Shown piece by piece: positions 27,376-37,108 of a stretch of DNA of 64,000 bases. The DNA is from an uncultured Methylococcaceae bacterium (lineage in GTDB: Bacteria > Pseudomonadota > Gammaproteobacteria > Methylococcales > Methylomonadaceae), in the NCBI GenBank assembly GCA_903928685.1, contig CAIYRS010000105.1:19819-83818 (forward strand), written 5' to 3'. Below the pieces are notes generated by a model. It searched no databases. It saw only the letters and a list, made by a program, of their open reading frames with translations, and had not been told where the DNA came from. The position numbers were made by a program, and so were the translations under genes. How positions within the stretch are numbered: the first letter of the stretch is position 1; each line of letters begins with the position of its first letter.

Positions 27376-28593
27376 ATGTTATCCCGCAGTTTGTTATCTG
27401 GTTTAATTTTTGTGTTGTTTTTTACCCCAATAGCTTTTGCAAATAAACCTAGATATATCGGGCCATCCGTCAATGCAATTGTTTTTTCTACTGAAAACCC
27501 TAAAGTTTTGTATGTTGGCACTAGCGATGGTGTTTTTAAAAGTATTGATAGAGGCTTGTCTTGGGTGTTTTCTGATGGCGTTGTATTACCGACAGCTAAA
27601 GAAGGAAATACAGTAAATCAGAAATTTGAAGGGGTTTGTGGAAGGGTTGTTGCCTCAGTTTCCTCACCAAATATTATGTATTCCATTTGCTACAAGGACT
27701 CTAATATTGGTGGTCATAGCGATTTTAAAAAAAGCATCGACTTTGGTAAAACTTGGACATTATTGGGTGATGGTTTACCCAAGTATTGGCCTGCTACTGC
27801 GTTGGCGGTTGATCCCAATAATCCTAATGTGGTTTTCGCGGGTTGGGTCGGTGGTGGGCTTTATCGGTCTATGGACGGCGGAAAATCTTGGAAAAAATCC
27901 GATCATGGATTGATTGACAAACACGAAAGTTTTCTCCATTACTTGGCTCAACCACCGTTGCATCAAGCCGTGATGGATCAAGACTTGAAGCGCGTCCGCA
28001 AACTACTAAAAAAAGGTGCAAACGTTAATGAGGTTTCTTCTACGGGTATGACACCTATGCTATTTGTAGCAAGAAATGGAAAGCCTGAAATGTTTAAATT
28101 GCTGCATTCGGTTGGAGCTAAGCTTGATATAAGGGATAAGGAAGGGCATGCTCCTATCCACATGGCTATTGTTTTGAAAAATACCCCAATATTTAAGGCT
28201 TTGCTGGACGCAGGTGCTGATTTGAACATGCCAATTAACCAAAATAATCTTGTTGGTAATACCCATAACACGCCGTTAACAATGAGTATTACCCGATTGA
28301 ATACGCCCATTATGAATTTGTTGATTGAAAATGGGGCTGACTTAAGCGATCCGAATGTGATGGGGGCAGCAGTTGAGTCCAAGCAACTCAGTTTAGTGAT
28401 GTATTTTTTTGAAAAAGGAGCTGTATTGAGTTACGAAAATGGCGTGGGTAATCTTTTGGACAATGCGGGCTTTCTTCGGCAGCCAGATATAGTTGCTTTT
28501 TTACTGGAGAAAGGACTTAAGCCAAAAAATGATAAATACTCTGATCCATTTTATCGACCAAAAGCATGGGCTCCAGCTAATAATCAACATTAA
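27376..28593 (+). CDS. Secreted BNR/Asp-box + ankyrin-repeat protein
   Basis: VLYVGTSDGVFKSIDRGLSW, GGGLYRSMDGGKSW (Asp boxes); TPMLFVARNGKPEMFKLLHSVGAKLD-type ankyrin repeats. Confidence 0.75.
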   Translation: MLSRSLLSGLIFVLFFTPIAFANKPRYIGPSVNAIVFSTENPKVLYVGTSDGVFKSIDRGLSWVFSDGVVLPTAKEGNTVNQKFEGVCGRVVASVSSPNIMYSICYKDSNIGGHSDFKKSIDFGKTWTLLGDGLPKYWPATALAVDPNNPNVVFAGWVGGGLYRSMDGGKSWKKSDHGLIDKHESFLHYLAQPPLHQAVMDQDLKRVRKLLKKGANVNEVSSTGMTPMLFVARNGKPEMFKLLHSVGAKLDIRDKEGHAPIHMAIVLKNTPIFKALLDAGADLNMPINQNNLVGNTHNTPLTMSITRLNTPIMNLLIENGADLSDPNVMGAAVESKQLSLVMYFFEKGAVLSYENGVGNLLDNAGFLRQPDIVAFLLEKGLKPKNDKYSDPFYRPKAWAPANNQH

Positions 28594-28621
28594 GCGGGAG
28601 TAAAAGTTTTGTTGATGGTTT

Positions 28622-28761
28622 GTTGATGAACAATAAGCTTACAACCTGAAAAGGCTTCTGGAGCTAGGTAAGTAGAGTTATTAGTTTTGTTGATCAGCAA
28701 TAAGCTTACAACCTGAAAAGGCTTCTGTAACTAGGAAAGTAGAAACATTAGTTTTCTTGAT
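28622..28761. repeat. Two-unit tandem direct repeat, ~67-bp period
   Basis: CAATAAGCTTACAACCTGAAAAGGCTTCTG...CTAGG.AAGTAGA...TTAGTTTT.TTGAT twice. Confidence 0.8.
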
Positions 28762-28838
28762 ATTTTAATTATTATGGCAGTTGTAAAGAGAATGAATCTT
28801 TTAGCTATTTAGGCTAAGTAAACAAGGGTACTGGCAAA

Positions 28839-29678
28839 TTGAATCACAATAGCTTACAGGACGTTCTAATTAATCCCCAAGATTGGCAAGCCCAACTAGA
28901 CCTAGGCTTCGAACAGCAACACGGTAAAACCGTACTGGCACACCGTCGCCATCTCGGCCCGTTAACCGTGCAACGGCCCTTTTACCCAGAAGGCGAGGTT
29001 TGCCATGTCTATGTGTTGCATCCGCCTGGCGGTGTAGTGGCGGGTGATCGGTTGGCGATTAACATCAACGCCGCCAGCCACAGCGAGGCTTTGGTGACTA
29101 CGCCAGCGGCAGGTAAGTTTTATCGCAGCGAAGGCAAGTTGGCGCGGCAAAGTGTGGCATTAAACGTAGCGGCAGACGCATCATTAGAATGGTTGCCGCA
29201 AGAAACCATTGTTTACGAAGGCGCACAAGTTGCATCTGAAGTGCGATTGGATTTAGCGGCAGGGGCGCGGTTTCTCGGCTGGGAAGTGCTGGCATTAGGC
29301 CGACCTGCCGCGCAAGAAGGTTTCACCGTTGGCGAAGTTGGCATGAATTGGCGCATTTTCCGTGCGGGCCAGTTGTTTTACCGCGAGCGTTTGTTGATAG
29401 ACGCACAAGCGTTTGCCGCCAACTGGGGTTTAAACGGACATTCCGCTTGCGGCACATTGTTCGTCTATCCCGCAAACGCCGCGCAATTGACAGCTGTGCA
29501 GGCATTGATTGGCGAAAATACAGGGCAGGGCGTGACGTTATTGGATGATTTGCTGATCTGCCGTGCTTTAGATGCCCGCGCCGATCGCTTACGAGATTTT
29601 TTCCAAGACGTTTGGCGCTTGTTACGGCCTGAAGTGATCGGGCGCGAAGCGTGTGCGCCGCGTATTTGGGCGACATGA
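28839..29678 (+). CDS. ureD: Urease accessory protein UreD
   Basis: RPFYPEGEVCHVYVLHPPGGVVAGDRL ... TTPAAGKFYRSEGKLARQ ... LPQETIVYEGA; TTG start. Confidence 0.95.
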   Translation: MNHNSLQDVLINPQDWQAQLDLGFEQQHGKTVLAHRRHLGPLTVQRPFYPEGEVCHVYVLHPPGGVVAGDRLAININAASHSEALVTTPAAGKFYRSEGKLARQSVALNVAADASLEWLPQETIVYEGAQVASEVRLDLAAGARFLGWEVLALGRPAAQEGFTVGEVGMNWRIFRAGQLFYRERLLIDAQAFAANWGLNGHSACGTLFVYPANAAQLTAVQALIGENTGQGVTLLDDLLICRALDARADRLRDFFQDVWRLLRPEVIGREACAPRIWAT

Positions 29679-29684
29679 TTTTAT

Positions 29685-29747
29685 GTAGGGTACGCTTTGC
29701 GTACCTTTTAAAATAACAGCTAGAAAGGTACGCGCAGCGTACCCTAC
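29685..29747. repeat. REPIN-like inverted pair between ureD and ureA
   Basis: GTAGGGTACGCTTTGCGTACC ... GGTACGCGCAGCGTACCCTAC. Confidence 0.85.
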
Positions 29748-29768
29748 ATTTTGAACGAGGTATGACCG

Positions 29769-30071
29769 ATGCAACTCACCGCACACGAAAAAGACAAGCT
29801 CCTAATCTTCACCGCCGCCTTATTGGCAGAGCGGCGCAAAGCCCGTGGCTTGAAGCTGAATTACCCCGAAGCCGTCGCCTATATCACCGCCGCCATTATG
29901 GAAGGCGCACGTGATGGGCGCACGGTTGCCGAACTGATGGAATACGGGCGCACCTTATTAAGCCGCGATGATGTGATGGAAGGCATCAGCGAAATGTTGC
30001 CCGATGTGCAGATAGAAGCGACTTTTCCCGATGGCACCAAATTAGTCACCGTGCATAACCCGATAGATTGA
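29769..30071 (+). CDS. ureA: Urease gamma subunit
   Basis: [39 protein letters not shown]; 100 aa. Confidence 0.97.
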   Translation: MQLTAHEKDKLLIFTAALLAERRKARGLKLNYPEAVAYITAAIMEGARDGRTVAELMEYGRTLLSRDDVMEGISEMLPDVQIEATFPDGTKLVTVHNPID

Positions 30072-31111
30072 ACCCGACAAATGGCGCAGCCATGCTAAGC
30101 AACGGTTATCGCTATTATTACAGCCAGCTCGATGCGGCTATGCAAAGCGCATACGAGGCCATGCTGGCGGGGGTAAAAAATTATGCCGATGCAATCTTGC
30201 TGAACCCCAACTTTGCGCTGTACGAATCGGCAATCAGTGAATTGGTGCGTGCCGTTAAGCTAGATAATCCATCAGTTTTTTATCTGGCTTCACAATACCA
30301 ATACAGCATCGACGGCAACGCGATTTGGTACAAACCACAATACCTGTTCGACCGCGCCGCGCTGCAAATGATGGAATATCAACTGTTGAATACGGTGGAC
30401 AACATCGTCAACACCGCGATTGGTTGGGGAATGAATGATTATGACAAAGAGTTGGCCTTGCATGATTATCTCATCCAAAACGTGGCTTATGCCGCCGACA
30501 GCCAGTGGCAACAAAACCCGCCGGAAATCATTTACACCGCTTACGGCGCGTTGGTTAACAGGCAAGCGGTTTGCTCAGGCTTTGCCCATGCGCTGAAATT
30601 GCTGTTAGACCGTTGCGGAATAGATTGTTTGGTGGTGACGGGCGATTCATTCATGCCCGATAGCACGGTTTTGATCGCCCATGCCTGGAACATCGTCAAC
30701 ATCAACCAGCATTTTTACCATGTCGATGCAACTTGGGATGCGCCGACTAACAAAAATCCGGCGGAATTGTTCCACCATTACTTTAACGTCACCGACCAAG
30801 AAATCGCCATCGACCATCAATGGCAACGGGATATGCCTAGCTGTTATGCCACGGAATACAATTATTTTGTTCACCAAGGGCTGAATGTTGCCGATGAATC
30901 GACGTTGATGCAGTGGCTACAACATGCCATCGGCAATAAAAATCCGAGCTTGGTGTTTAAATATTCGGGCGGTAATTCGGTGATGGATAACGATAAGCTT
31001 AACGCGATGATTGCTGATTCTTTGCAACAGTTTGGTTATAACTCGCTGAGCTGGAGCTTGTCATTTAATGATCGGCAGAAGATATTTAATGTGGAGTTTA
31101 GTTATGGTTAA
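30068..31111 (+). CDS. Transglutaminase-like domain protein
   Basis: [31 protein letters not shown]...[23 protein letters not shown]: Cys-His-Asp motif; overlaps ureA stop by 4 nt. Confidence 0.8.
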   Translation: MNPTNGAAMLSNGYRYYYSQLDAAMQSAYEAMLAGVKNYADAILLNPNFALYESAISELVRAVKLDNPSVFYLASQYQYSIDGNAIWYKPQYLFDRAALQMMEYQLLNTVDNIVNTAIGWGMNDYDKELALHDYLIQNVAYAADSQWQQNPPEIIYTAYGALVNRQAVCSGFAHALKLLLDRCGIDCLVVTGDSFMPDSTVLIAHAWNIVNINQHFYHVDATWDAPTNKNPAELFHHYFNVTDQEIAIDHQWQRDMPSCYATEYNYFVHQGLNVADESTLMQWLQHAIGNKNPSLVFKYSGGNSVMDNDKLNAMIADSLQQFGYNSLSWSLSFNDRQKIFNVEFSYG

Positions 31112-31162
31112 GTATCGCGCTACCTTGGCAAAGGTATTGCCCAACACATTTCGAGGAAACCG

Positions 31163-31456
31163 ATGAAAACAGTAGAAAATAATGTCAACTTCACCGTGAA
31201 ACTGGATGCTGTTGACAACAATCGGCTTAGCGCTTTAGCCGCATTAAAAAAACAAACTCCGCAAGCTGTTTTAAATCAGGCGGTTCACGATTATTTGTTA
31301 CGGGAAATGGCGCGTCAGTCGTTTATTAATGAAGCCAACGACTCTTGGGAAAATTATGCCCAAACCGGACAGCATATTAGCTTGGAGGAGTTTGCGGATT
31401 GGGTCGATACGGTACAGCACCAGCCTGATACGTCTATGCCGATATGCCACAAGTAA
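31163..31456 (+). CDS. RHH/CopG-like antitoxin
   Basis: 97 aa; overlaps following ParE/RelE toxin ORF. Confidence 0.7.
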   Translation: MKTVENNVNFTVKLDAVDNNRLSALAALKKQTPQAVLNQAVHDYLLREMARQSFINEANDSWENYAQTGQHISLEEFADWVDTVQHQPDTSMPICHK

Positions 31457-31740
31457 TACTGACCGAAAAAGCCAGTAGTGATATTTTCAGGCTATACCAG
31501 TTTTTGTTGGTGCAAAATGAGTCGGCGGCAAAACGGGCAGTGCAGACTATAAAATCAGCTTTCACATTACTGAGAGAACATCCTGAATTAGGTCGTCAAG
31601 TTGAAAACGCACCGCAATTAAAAGAGTTATTGATAGACTTTGGCAGCAGCGGTTATACGGCTTTGTACCGTTTTGAGCAAAATACCGATCAAGTGATTAT
31701 TCTGGCAATACGCCATCAACGCGAGGCGGGCTATCAATAG
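31444..31740 (+). CDS. ParE/RelE-family toxin
   Basis: ILTEKASSDIFRLYQFLL...HPELGRQVENAPQLKELLIDFGSSGYTALYRFEQ...ILAIRHQREAGY. Confidence 0.85.
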   Translation: MPQVILTEKASSDIFRLYQFLLVQNESAAKRAVQTIKSAFTLLREHPELGRQVENAPQLKELLIDFGSSGYTALYRFEQNTDQVIILAIRHQREAGYQ

Positions 31741-31794
31741 TTGGCCCGGTTTAAAATTAAAGTGTGTTTTCGCTTATTTCCAAATTTCAGTAGC

Positions 31795-31875
31795 GTAGGT
31801 TGGGTTAGCGATAGCGTAACCCAACGTTTGTAAAGCCCATTTGTTGGGTTACGGCTATAGCCTAACCCAACCTAC
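31795..31875. repeat. REPIN-like inverted pair
   Basis: GTAGGTTGGGTTAGCGATAGCGTAACCCAAC ... GTTGGGTTACGGCTATAGCCTAACCCAACCTAC. Confidence 0.8.
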
Positions 31876-31891
31876 CATTCAGGAGTCCCCC

Positions 31892-32224
31892 ATGATCCCC
31901 GGAGAAATCATCCCCGCCGCTGGCGAGATTGAATTAAATGCTGGTTGCGAAACCCTCACGATAGTGGTCGCTAACAGCGGCGACCGCCCGATTCAAGTCG
32001 GTTCACATTACCATTTTTATGAAACCAATCCCGCTTTGGAATTTGACCGTGAAGCCGCACGTGGCTTTCGCTTGGACATTCCCGCAGGCACGGCGGTGCG
32101 TTTCGAGCCAGGCCAACAACGGCAAATCCAGTTGGTGCCATTCGGTGGTTTGCGCCGCGTGTATGGCTTTCGCAATGCCGTCATGGGCGATTTGGATGCT
32201 ACTTCAGCGGAGACAAAATTATGA
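31892..32224 (+). CDS. ureB: Urease beta subunit
   Basis: [16 protein letters not shown]...[22 protein letters not shown]...[12 protein letters not shown]. Confidence 0.97.
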   Translation: MIPGEIIPAAGEIELNAGCETLTIVVANSGDRPIQVGSHYHFYETNPALEFDREAARGFRLDIPAGTAVRFEPGQQRQIQLVPFGGLRRVYGFRNAVMGDLDATSAETKL

Positions 32225-33957
32225 GCAAAATCAGCAGACAAGCCTACGCCGACATGTTCGGCCCTACCGTTGGCGATAAAGTGCGGCTAGGCGATAGCGA
32301 ATTGTTTTTACAGGTCGAAGCCGACCGCACCATTTACGGCGAAGAAGTCAAATTCGGCGGTGGTAAAGTCATCCGCGACGGCATGGGGCAAAGCCAAGTC
32401 GATTCCAAAATCGCGATGGACATGGTGATTACCAACGCCTTGATTATCGACTACTGGGGCATCATCAAAGCGGATGTCGGCGTGAAAAACGGGCGTATCG
32501 CCGCAATCGGCAAAGCGGGCAACCCCGACATCCAATCCGGCGTAGACATGATTATCGGCCCCGGCACGGAAATCATCGCGGGCGAGGGCAATATCCTCAC
32601 AGCAGGCGGTATTGACGCGCACATCCATTTCATTTGTCCGCAACAAATTGAAGAAGCCTTAAATTCTGGCGTAACGACCATGATCGGCGGCGGCACCGGC
32701 CCAGCAACAGGCACGAACGCCACCACCTGCACACCCGGCCCTTGGCATCTGCAACAAATGTTGTTGGCTTTGGATGGCTTCCCGATGAATTTTGGCTTGC
32801 TCGGCAAAGGCAACGCCAGCTTGCCGGGCGGCTTGGAAGAACAAATCCAAGCAGGCGCGATGGGTTTAAAGCTGCACGAAGATTGGGGCACAACCCCCGC
32901 CGCCATCGACTGCTGCCTAAGCGTTGCCGAAAAATACGACGTGCAAGTGGCGATCCACACCGACACTCTCAACGAATCCGGTTTTGTCGAAGACACCATC
33001 GCCGCCTTTCAAGGCCGCACCATCCACACTTACCACACCGAAGGCGCGGGCGGCGGTCATGCGCCGGACATCATCAAAGCCTGCGGTTTGCCGAACGTAT
33101 TGCCGTCGTCCACCAACCCGACGCGGCCTTACACCATCAACACCGTGGACGAACATCTGGACATGCTGATGGTCTGCCATCACCTCGACCCCAGCATCCC
33201 CGAAGATGTCGCCTTCGCCGAATCGCGCATCCGCCGCGAAACCATCGCCGCCGAAGACATCCTGCACGACTTAGGCGCGTTCTCGATGATCTCCTCCGAC
33301 TCGCAAGCCATGGGCCGCGTCGGCGAAGTCATCCTCCGCACCTGGCAAACGGCGCATAAAATGAAAATCCAACGCGGACATCTATCGCCCCCCTCTCCTG
33401 ATGGGAGAGGGGCTGGGGGTGAGGGTGATCCCGGCAACGACAACTTCCGCATCAAACGCTACATCGCCAAATACACCATCAACCCCGCCATCAGCCACGG
33501 CATCGCCCATGAAGTCGGCTCGATAGAAGTCGGCAAACTTGCCGATTTGGTACTGTGGAATCCGGCGTTTTTCGGCGTGAAACCCAGTCTGATCTTAAAA
33601 GGCGGACTTATCGCCGCCGCCGCGATGGGCGACCCCAACGCCTCCATCCCCACCCCGCAACCCGTCCATTACCGCCCCATGTTCGGCGCGTTCGGTGTCA
33701 CCGCCGCCGCTACGTCCATGATTTTCCTCCCCCAAGCGGCGGTAGAAGGCGGCGTACCTGCCAATTTGGGTTTGCGTAAACGCATCGGCATCGTCAAAAA
33801 CACCCGCAACATCGGCAAGAAAGATATGATTCACAACGCCTACCAACCCGTCATGGAAGTTGACCCGCAAACCTATGCGGTACGGGCGGATGGGCAATTG
33901 TTGACGTGTGAGCCAGTGGCAGTGTTGCCGTTTGCTCAGCGGTATTTTTTGTTTTGA
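32221..33957 (+). CDS. ureC: Urease alpha subunit, with in-frame repeat insertion
   Basis: Active-site motifs present ([41 protein letters not shown]); 578 aa with extra [14 protein letters not shown] segment. Confidence 0.97.
   Translation: MSKISRQAYADMFGPTVGDKVRLGDSELFLQVEADRTIYGEEVKFGGGKVIRDGMGQSQVDSKIAMDMVITNALIIDYWGIIKADVGVKNGRIAAIGKAGNPDIQSGVDMIIGPGTEIIAGEGNILTAGGIDAHIHFICPQQIEEALNSGVTTMIGGGTGPATGTNATTCTPGPWHLQQMLLALDGFPMNFGLLGKGNASLPGGLEEQIQAGAMGLKLHEDWGTTPAAIDCCLSVAEKYDVQVAIHTDTLNESGFVEDTIAAFQGRTIHTYHTEGAGGGHAPDIIKACGLPNVLPSSTNPTRPYTINTVDEHLDMLMVCHHLDPSIPEDVAFAESRIRRETIAAEDILHDLGAFSMISSDSQAMGRVGEVILRTWQTAHKMKIQRGHLSPPSPDGRGAGGEGDPGNDNFRIKRYIAKYTINPAISHGIAHEVGSIEVGKLADLVLWNPAFFGVKPSLILKGGLIAAAAMGDPNASIPTPQPVHYRPMFGAFGVTAAATSMIFLPQAAVEGGVPANLGLRKRIGIVKNTRNIGKKDMIHNAYQPVMEVDPQTYAVRADGQLLTCEPVAVLPFAQRYFLF
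33388..33425. repeat. CCCTCTCC/GGGAGAGGGG REP-like palindrome inside ureC
   Basis: CCCCCTCTCCTGATGGGAGAGGGGCTGGGGGTGAGGG; related to the interior of 24579-24734. Confidence 0.8.
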
Positions 33958-33975
33958 GTGGTGGGATGCAATACG

Positions 33976-34074
33976 GTAGGTCGGGTTAGATTTTTGAGCG
34001 TAGCGAGAAAACGTAACCCGACACATCCATAAATTGGAGTTTTGTCGGGTTACGCTATCGCTAACCCGACCTAC
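33976..34074. repeat. REPIN-like inverted pair downstream of ureC
   Basis: GTAGGTCGGGTTAGA ... GTCGGGTTACGCTATCGCTAACCCGACCTAC. Confidence 0.75.
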
Positions 34075-34077
34075 GGA

Positions 34078-34635
34078 CTACTTAGCGGGTTCAGTTATAT
34101 CTGCTGCTTTAACTTGTAATTTAGCTTTTTCAGCTTCCGCTTTTGCGGTTTCAGCTACTGATTTTGCTTTCTCAGCTTGCAACTCAGCTATTCTTGTTAC
34201 ATTGAAGAACACTTCTTTAAATAATTCCTTAACATCTCTGTCATGTATTGTGTTATTTATGCTTGCTTCGCAAATTCGAAAGAGAGCTTCTCTAGCTAGC
34301 AGAACCAGTTCATCTCGTCCCGCTAATTCAAGTGCAGTTGTGTTAAATGAGGTATCAATATTACCATTTGGGCCGTTTGGTAATTGCAAACTTCCTTTTA
34401 TTGCATTCAGAAATGACAATGCAACATCGGGCGCTGGCTCTGAGCATGATCTAATCCTAGTTGTTTGCTTATCTCCGTATTGTATGGTCAAAAGTTCTCC
34501 ACGACGAGAAGCATCGTAATCAGCAAGATAAACACTTGCACCATCTAAGGATTTAATTTTTGATCCAGTTTCAGCGCATCCAGATAATAAAAAGATTAAA
34601 TAACTTAATAAAAGCCATCTAATAACCATCATCAT
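34078..34635 (-). CDS. Hypothetical lipoprotein with Ala/Lys-rich coiled C-terminus
   Basis: Lipobox LLSGCAETGS; C-terminal EKAKSVAETAKAEAEKAKLQ. Confidence 0.65.
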   Translation of the reverse strand: MMMVIRWLLLSYLIFLLSGCAETGSKIKSLDGASVYLADYDASRRGELLTIQYGDKQTTRIRSCSEPAPDVALSFLNAIKGSLQLPNGPNGNIDTSFNTTALELAGRDELVLLAREALFRICEASINNTIHDRDVKELFKEVFFNVTRIAELQAEKAKSVAETAKAEAEKAKLQVKAADITEPAK

Positions 34636-34684
34636 AATTAAGCCTCAATTTAAAAATTAAAATCAGAATGTTACCATTAGCTTG

Positions 34685-34764
34685 GTAGGGTGGGCAACGC
34701 TGTTCTGCCCACCATCGATAACGGCAAAAGGTGGGCAAACGATAAAGCTGTTTGCCCACCCTAC
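34685..34764. repeat. REPIN-like inverted pair
   Basis: GTAGGGTGGGCAACGCTGTTCTGCCCACC ... GGTGGGCAAACGATAAAGCTGTTTGCCCACCCTAC. Confidence 0.8.
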
Positions 34765-34907
34765 ATTGATACCTGAGTAAGTTGGATTCGCCTTAACAAT
34801 CCACCATTTCGAAAGCTGATGGTTGCGTTAAACATGGCGGTTTGCTTCGCGAAACCACCCTACGCACTAAAATAAACATCTATTTCAATTCCAAAGGAGT
34901 TTTTGCC

Positions 34908-35174
34908 ATGTCTACCCTGACTGAAGAAATCATCCATGATTTGGCTGAGTTGCCGACTGAAATGCAAATGGAAACACTGGATTTTATTCGATTTCTTAAA
35001 ACTAAATGGGTAAGCCAACATGCGTTGCAAACAGTGGCTGAAAATAATGGCGTTGCGCTTGCGGAGCTATTAGATAAGGCGGCAACAAGCGATTTGTTTG
35101 CAGATATTGCCGATCCTATTGCTTGGCAACGCGAAATTCGCCAGGACCGTCCGTTATCCGGTAGGGAAGAATGA
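34908..35174 (+). CDS. Antitoxin (DUF2281-like) of a VapBC-type module
   Basis: MSTLTEEIIHDLAELPTEMQMETLDFIRFLKTKW; overlaps PIN toxin ORF. Confidence 0.75.
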   Translation: MSTLTEEIIHDLAELPTEMQMETLDFIRFLKTKWVSQHALQTVAENNGVALAELLDKAATSDLFADIADPIAWQREIRQDRPLSGREE

Positions 35175-35539
35175 TGCTGTTGTTGGACAGTAATATCATT
35201 ATTTACGCCCACCAGTCTGACTATCAGCACATCCGCGATTTTATCCGCAATAAAGCCATTCATGTCTCGGCAATCAGCTATCTTGAAACGTTGGGATACC
35301 ATAGGATTTCTCCTCAAGAAAAGCTGGCTTTGCAAAAGTTCTTTGCGATGATTACGCCGTTGCCGATTTCTCATCTCGTCATCCAAAAGGCCACCGAATT
35401 ACGTCAACAAAAGAAATTATCAGTCGGTGATGCCGTGATTGCAGCAACGGCATTGATTTACAATAAAACCTTAGTGACACGCAACACCAAAGATTTTGAC
35501 TGGATTACTGGCTTGGAATTGATCAACCCCTTTGAGTAA
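35171..35539 (+). CDS. vapC: PIN-domain toxin, VapC-like
   Basis: MLLLDSNIIIYAHQSD...KKLSVGDAVIAATALIYNKTLVTRNTKDFDWI. Confidence 0.88.
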   Translation: MMLLLDSNIIIYAHQSDYQHIRDFIRNKAIHVSAISYLETLGYHRISPQEKLALQKFFAMITPLPISHLVIQKATELRQQKKLSVGDAVIAATALIYNKTLVTRNTKDFDWITGLELINPFE

Positions 35540-35795
35540 TGACATTAACTAACCATGCTAAAACTAACCGAACTAACTTGGTGGGCGGCGCTGTTATGCC
35601 CACCATTAACCCGTAAGGTGGATTCGCCTTAGCAATCCACCATTTCGAAGGCTGGGTGTTGCGTTGAATATGGCGGTTTGCTAACGCGAAACCGCTCTAC
35701 GAACTAACAAAAGAGTAAAACTTAGAATCTATTTTCACAATTTCCCTGTACAAACGTGGGAATGAAAACATAAAAGCCCGTTATTGGTTTTTAAT

Positions 35796-35990
35796 ATGCC
35801 ACCAAAAATTAAAGAATTAATCCGCTCTTTGGAAGAAGCTGGTTTTGTCAACAGAGGCGGCAAAGGTAGCCATAGAAATTTTGAGCATCCGCAGGGGTGC
35901 CGTATTACCCTATCTGGGCAAGTCGGCGATGATGCCAAGCCTTACCAGGTGCGCGAAGCCAGGAAAAAAATTGAGGAATCAAAATCATGA
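35796..35990 (+). CDS. hicA: HicA-like mRNA interferase
   Basis: MPPKIKELIRSLEEAGFVNRGGKGSHRNFEHPQGCRITLSGQVGDDAKPYQVREARKKIEES. Confidence 0.88.
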   Translation: MPPKIKELIRSLEEAGFVNRGGKGSHRNFEHPQGCRITLSGQVGDDAKPYQVREARKKIEESKS

Positions 35991-36226
35991 AAGACAGTGA
36001 CCGCTATGTGAAAATTGTCGAATGGTCTGAGGAAGATGGCTGCTTCGTGGGCTTTTGCCCTGGTGTTATTGGTGCTTGTTGTCACGGCGACAATGAAGTC
36101 GAAGTGTATGCCGAGCTGTGCCAGATTGTGGATGAATGGCTTACTACACTAAAAAATGACGGTAAGCCTTTACCTTTGCCTACCGTGGGCAAGGGTTTTG
36201 TCGATCAGATTTTGAATGTTGCTTAA
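35987..36226 (+). CDS. hicB: HicB-like antitoxin
   Basis: MKDSDRYVKIVEWSEEDGCFVGFCPGVIGACCHGDNEVEVYAELCQIVDEWL; overlaps hicA. Confidence 0.85.
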   Translation: MKDSDRYVKIVEWSEEDGCFVGFCPGVIGACCHGDNEVEVYAELCQIVDEWLTTLKNDGKPLPLPTVGKGFVDQILNVA

Positions 36227-36461
36227 GCCAGCCATATAGTTTGGTACGGTGGGCAACCTGTAAGGTGGATTCGCGTCAACGCGATAAGATGCGCTAAATA
36301 GGATGTGCTGTACCCACAGGGCATAAAAGGCACGAAGCGCATCTGTCGAGGACAAACGCGAATGATGCGCCTCCTGTCGTCGGCACATCCTATTTTGGTT
36401 TATTGCCAATCTCCGTTTTGGAACAAATAATAAAACCCCATTGATTTACCGGAGTAATCCC

Positions 36462-36731
36462 ATGTCCATAATTAGCGAAGAAATCGCCCAAAACCTGCCC
36501 GATTTGCCGCTTGAAATGCAGCAAGAAACGCTGGATTTTGTCTTGTTTTTAAAAGCAAAGTTGGCAAGCCGAGCTGATAACTTGATAGAACCCTTTGAAA
36601 CCCGCAACCAACAAGCTGATGCCGCGTGGGCTGACTATCAGCTTAGCGGCAAAAGTGTCGGTAACGAGGCGGTCATGGCTTGGCTGGACACTTGGGGGAC
36701 AGACCAAGAAAGTTCATGTCCTCAAATCTGA
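36462..36731 (+). CDS. Antitoxin (DUF2281-like)
   Basis: MSIISEEIAQNLPDLPLEMQQETLDFVLFLKAKL, like the antitoxin at 34908. Confidence 0.75.
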   Translation: MSIISEEIAQNLPDLPLEMQQETLDFVLFLKAKLASRADNLIEPFETRNQQADAAWADYQLSGKSVGNEAVMAWLDTWGTDQESSCPQI

Positions 36732-36997
36732 CGCTAATCTGGACAAGCACCGCGTTAGCGGATTTGCAACGCTTGCGGTCATTTATCGCACAACATAATC
36801 CCCATGCCGCCAGACGCGCCGCCCAAACCATTAAGCAAGCGGCAATCCGTTTACTTGACCATCCTGAACTCGGCAAACTTTTGGACGGGCGCGAAGACAG
36901 GGAATTATTCATCCCATTCGGTCAGCAGCGGTTATGTGCTGCGTTATCGTTTGCATTGCAAAGCCATTGTTATCTTAAAATTGTGGCATGGTCTTGA
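36716..36997 (+). CDS. ParE/RelE-family toxin
   Basis: LIWTSTALADLQRLRSFIAQHNPHAARRAAQTIKQAAIRLLDHPELGKLLDGREDRELFIPFGQQRLC. Confidence 0.85.
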   Translation: MSSNLTLIWTSTALADLQRLRSFIAQHNPHAARRAAQTIKQAAIRLLDHPELGKLLDGREDRELFIPFGQQRLCAALSFALQSHCYLKIVAWS

Positions 36998-37108
36998 GGA
37001 TAGATGAGGCTTTTTTAGCTCGTTCCCAAACTCCAGCTTGGTAGCTCAAGTTCGAGAAGCTCTACCTTTTAAAACAAACTTAATTCATTACCGAATATTC
37101 ACCTAATA

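Noticed and set aside
28622-28761. CRISPR remnant
   Set aside because: Only two diverged 67-bp units with no spacer structure
32308-33779. Multiple long antisense and alternate-frame ORFs across ureC
   Set aside because: High-GC codon bias of ureC opens other frames; the urease alpha translation is clear
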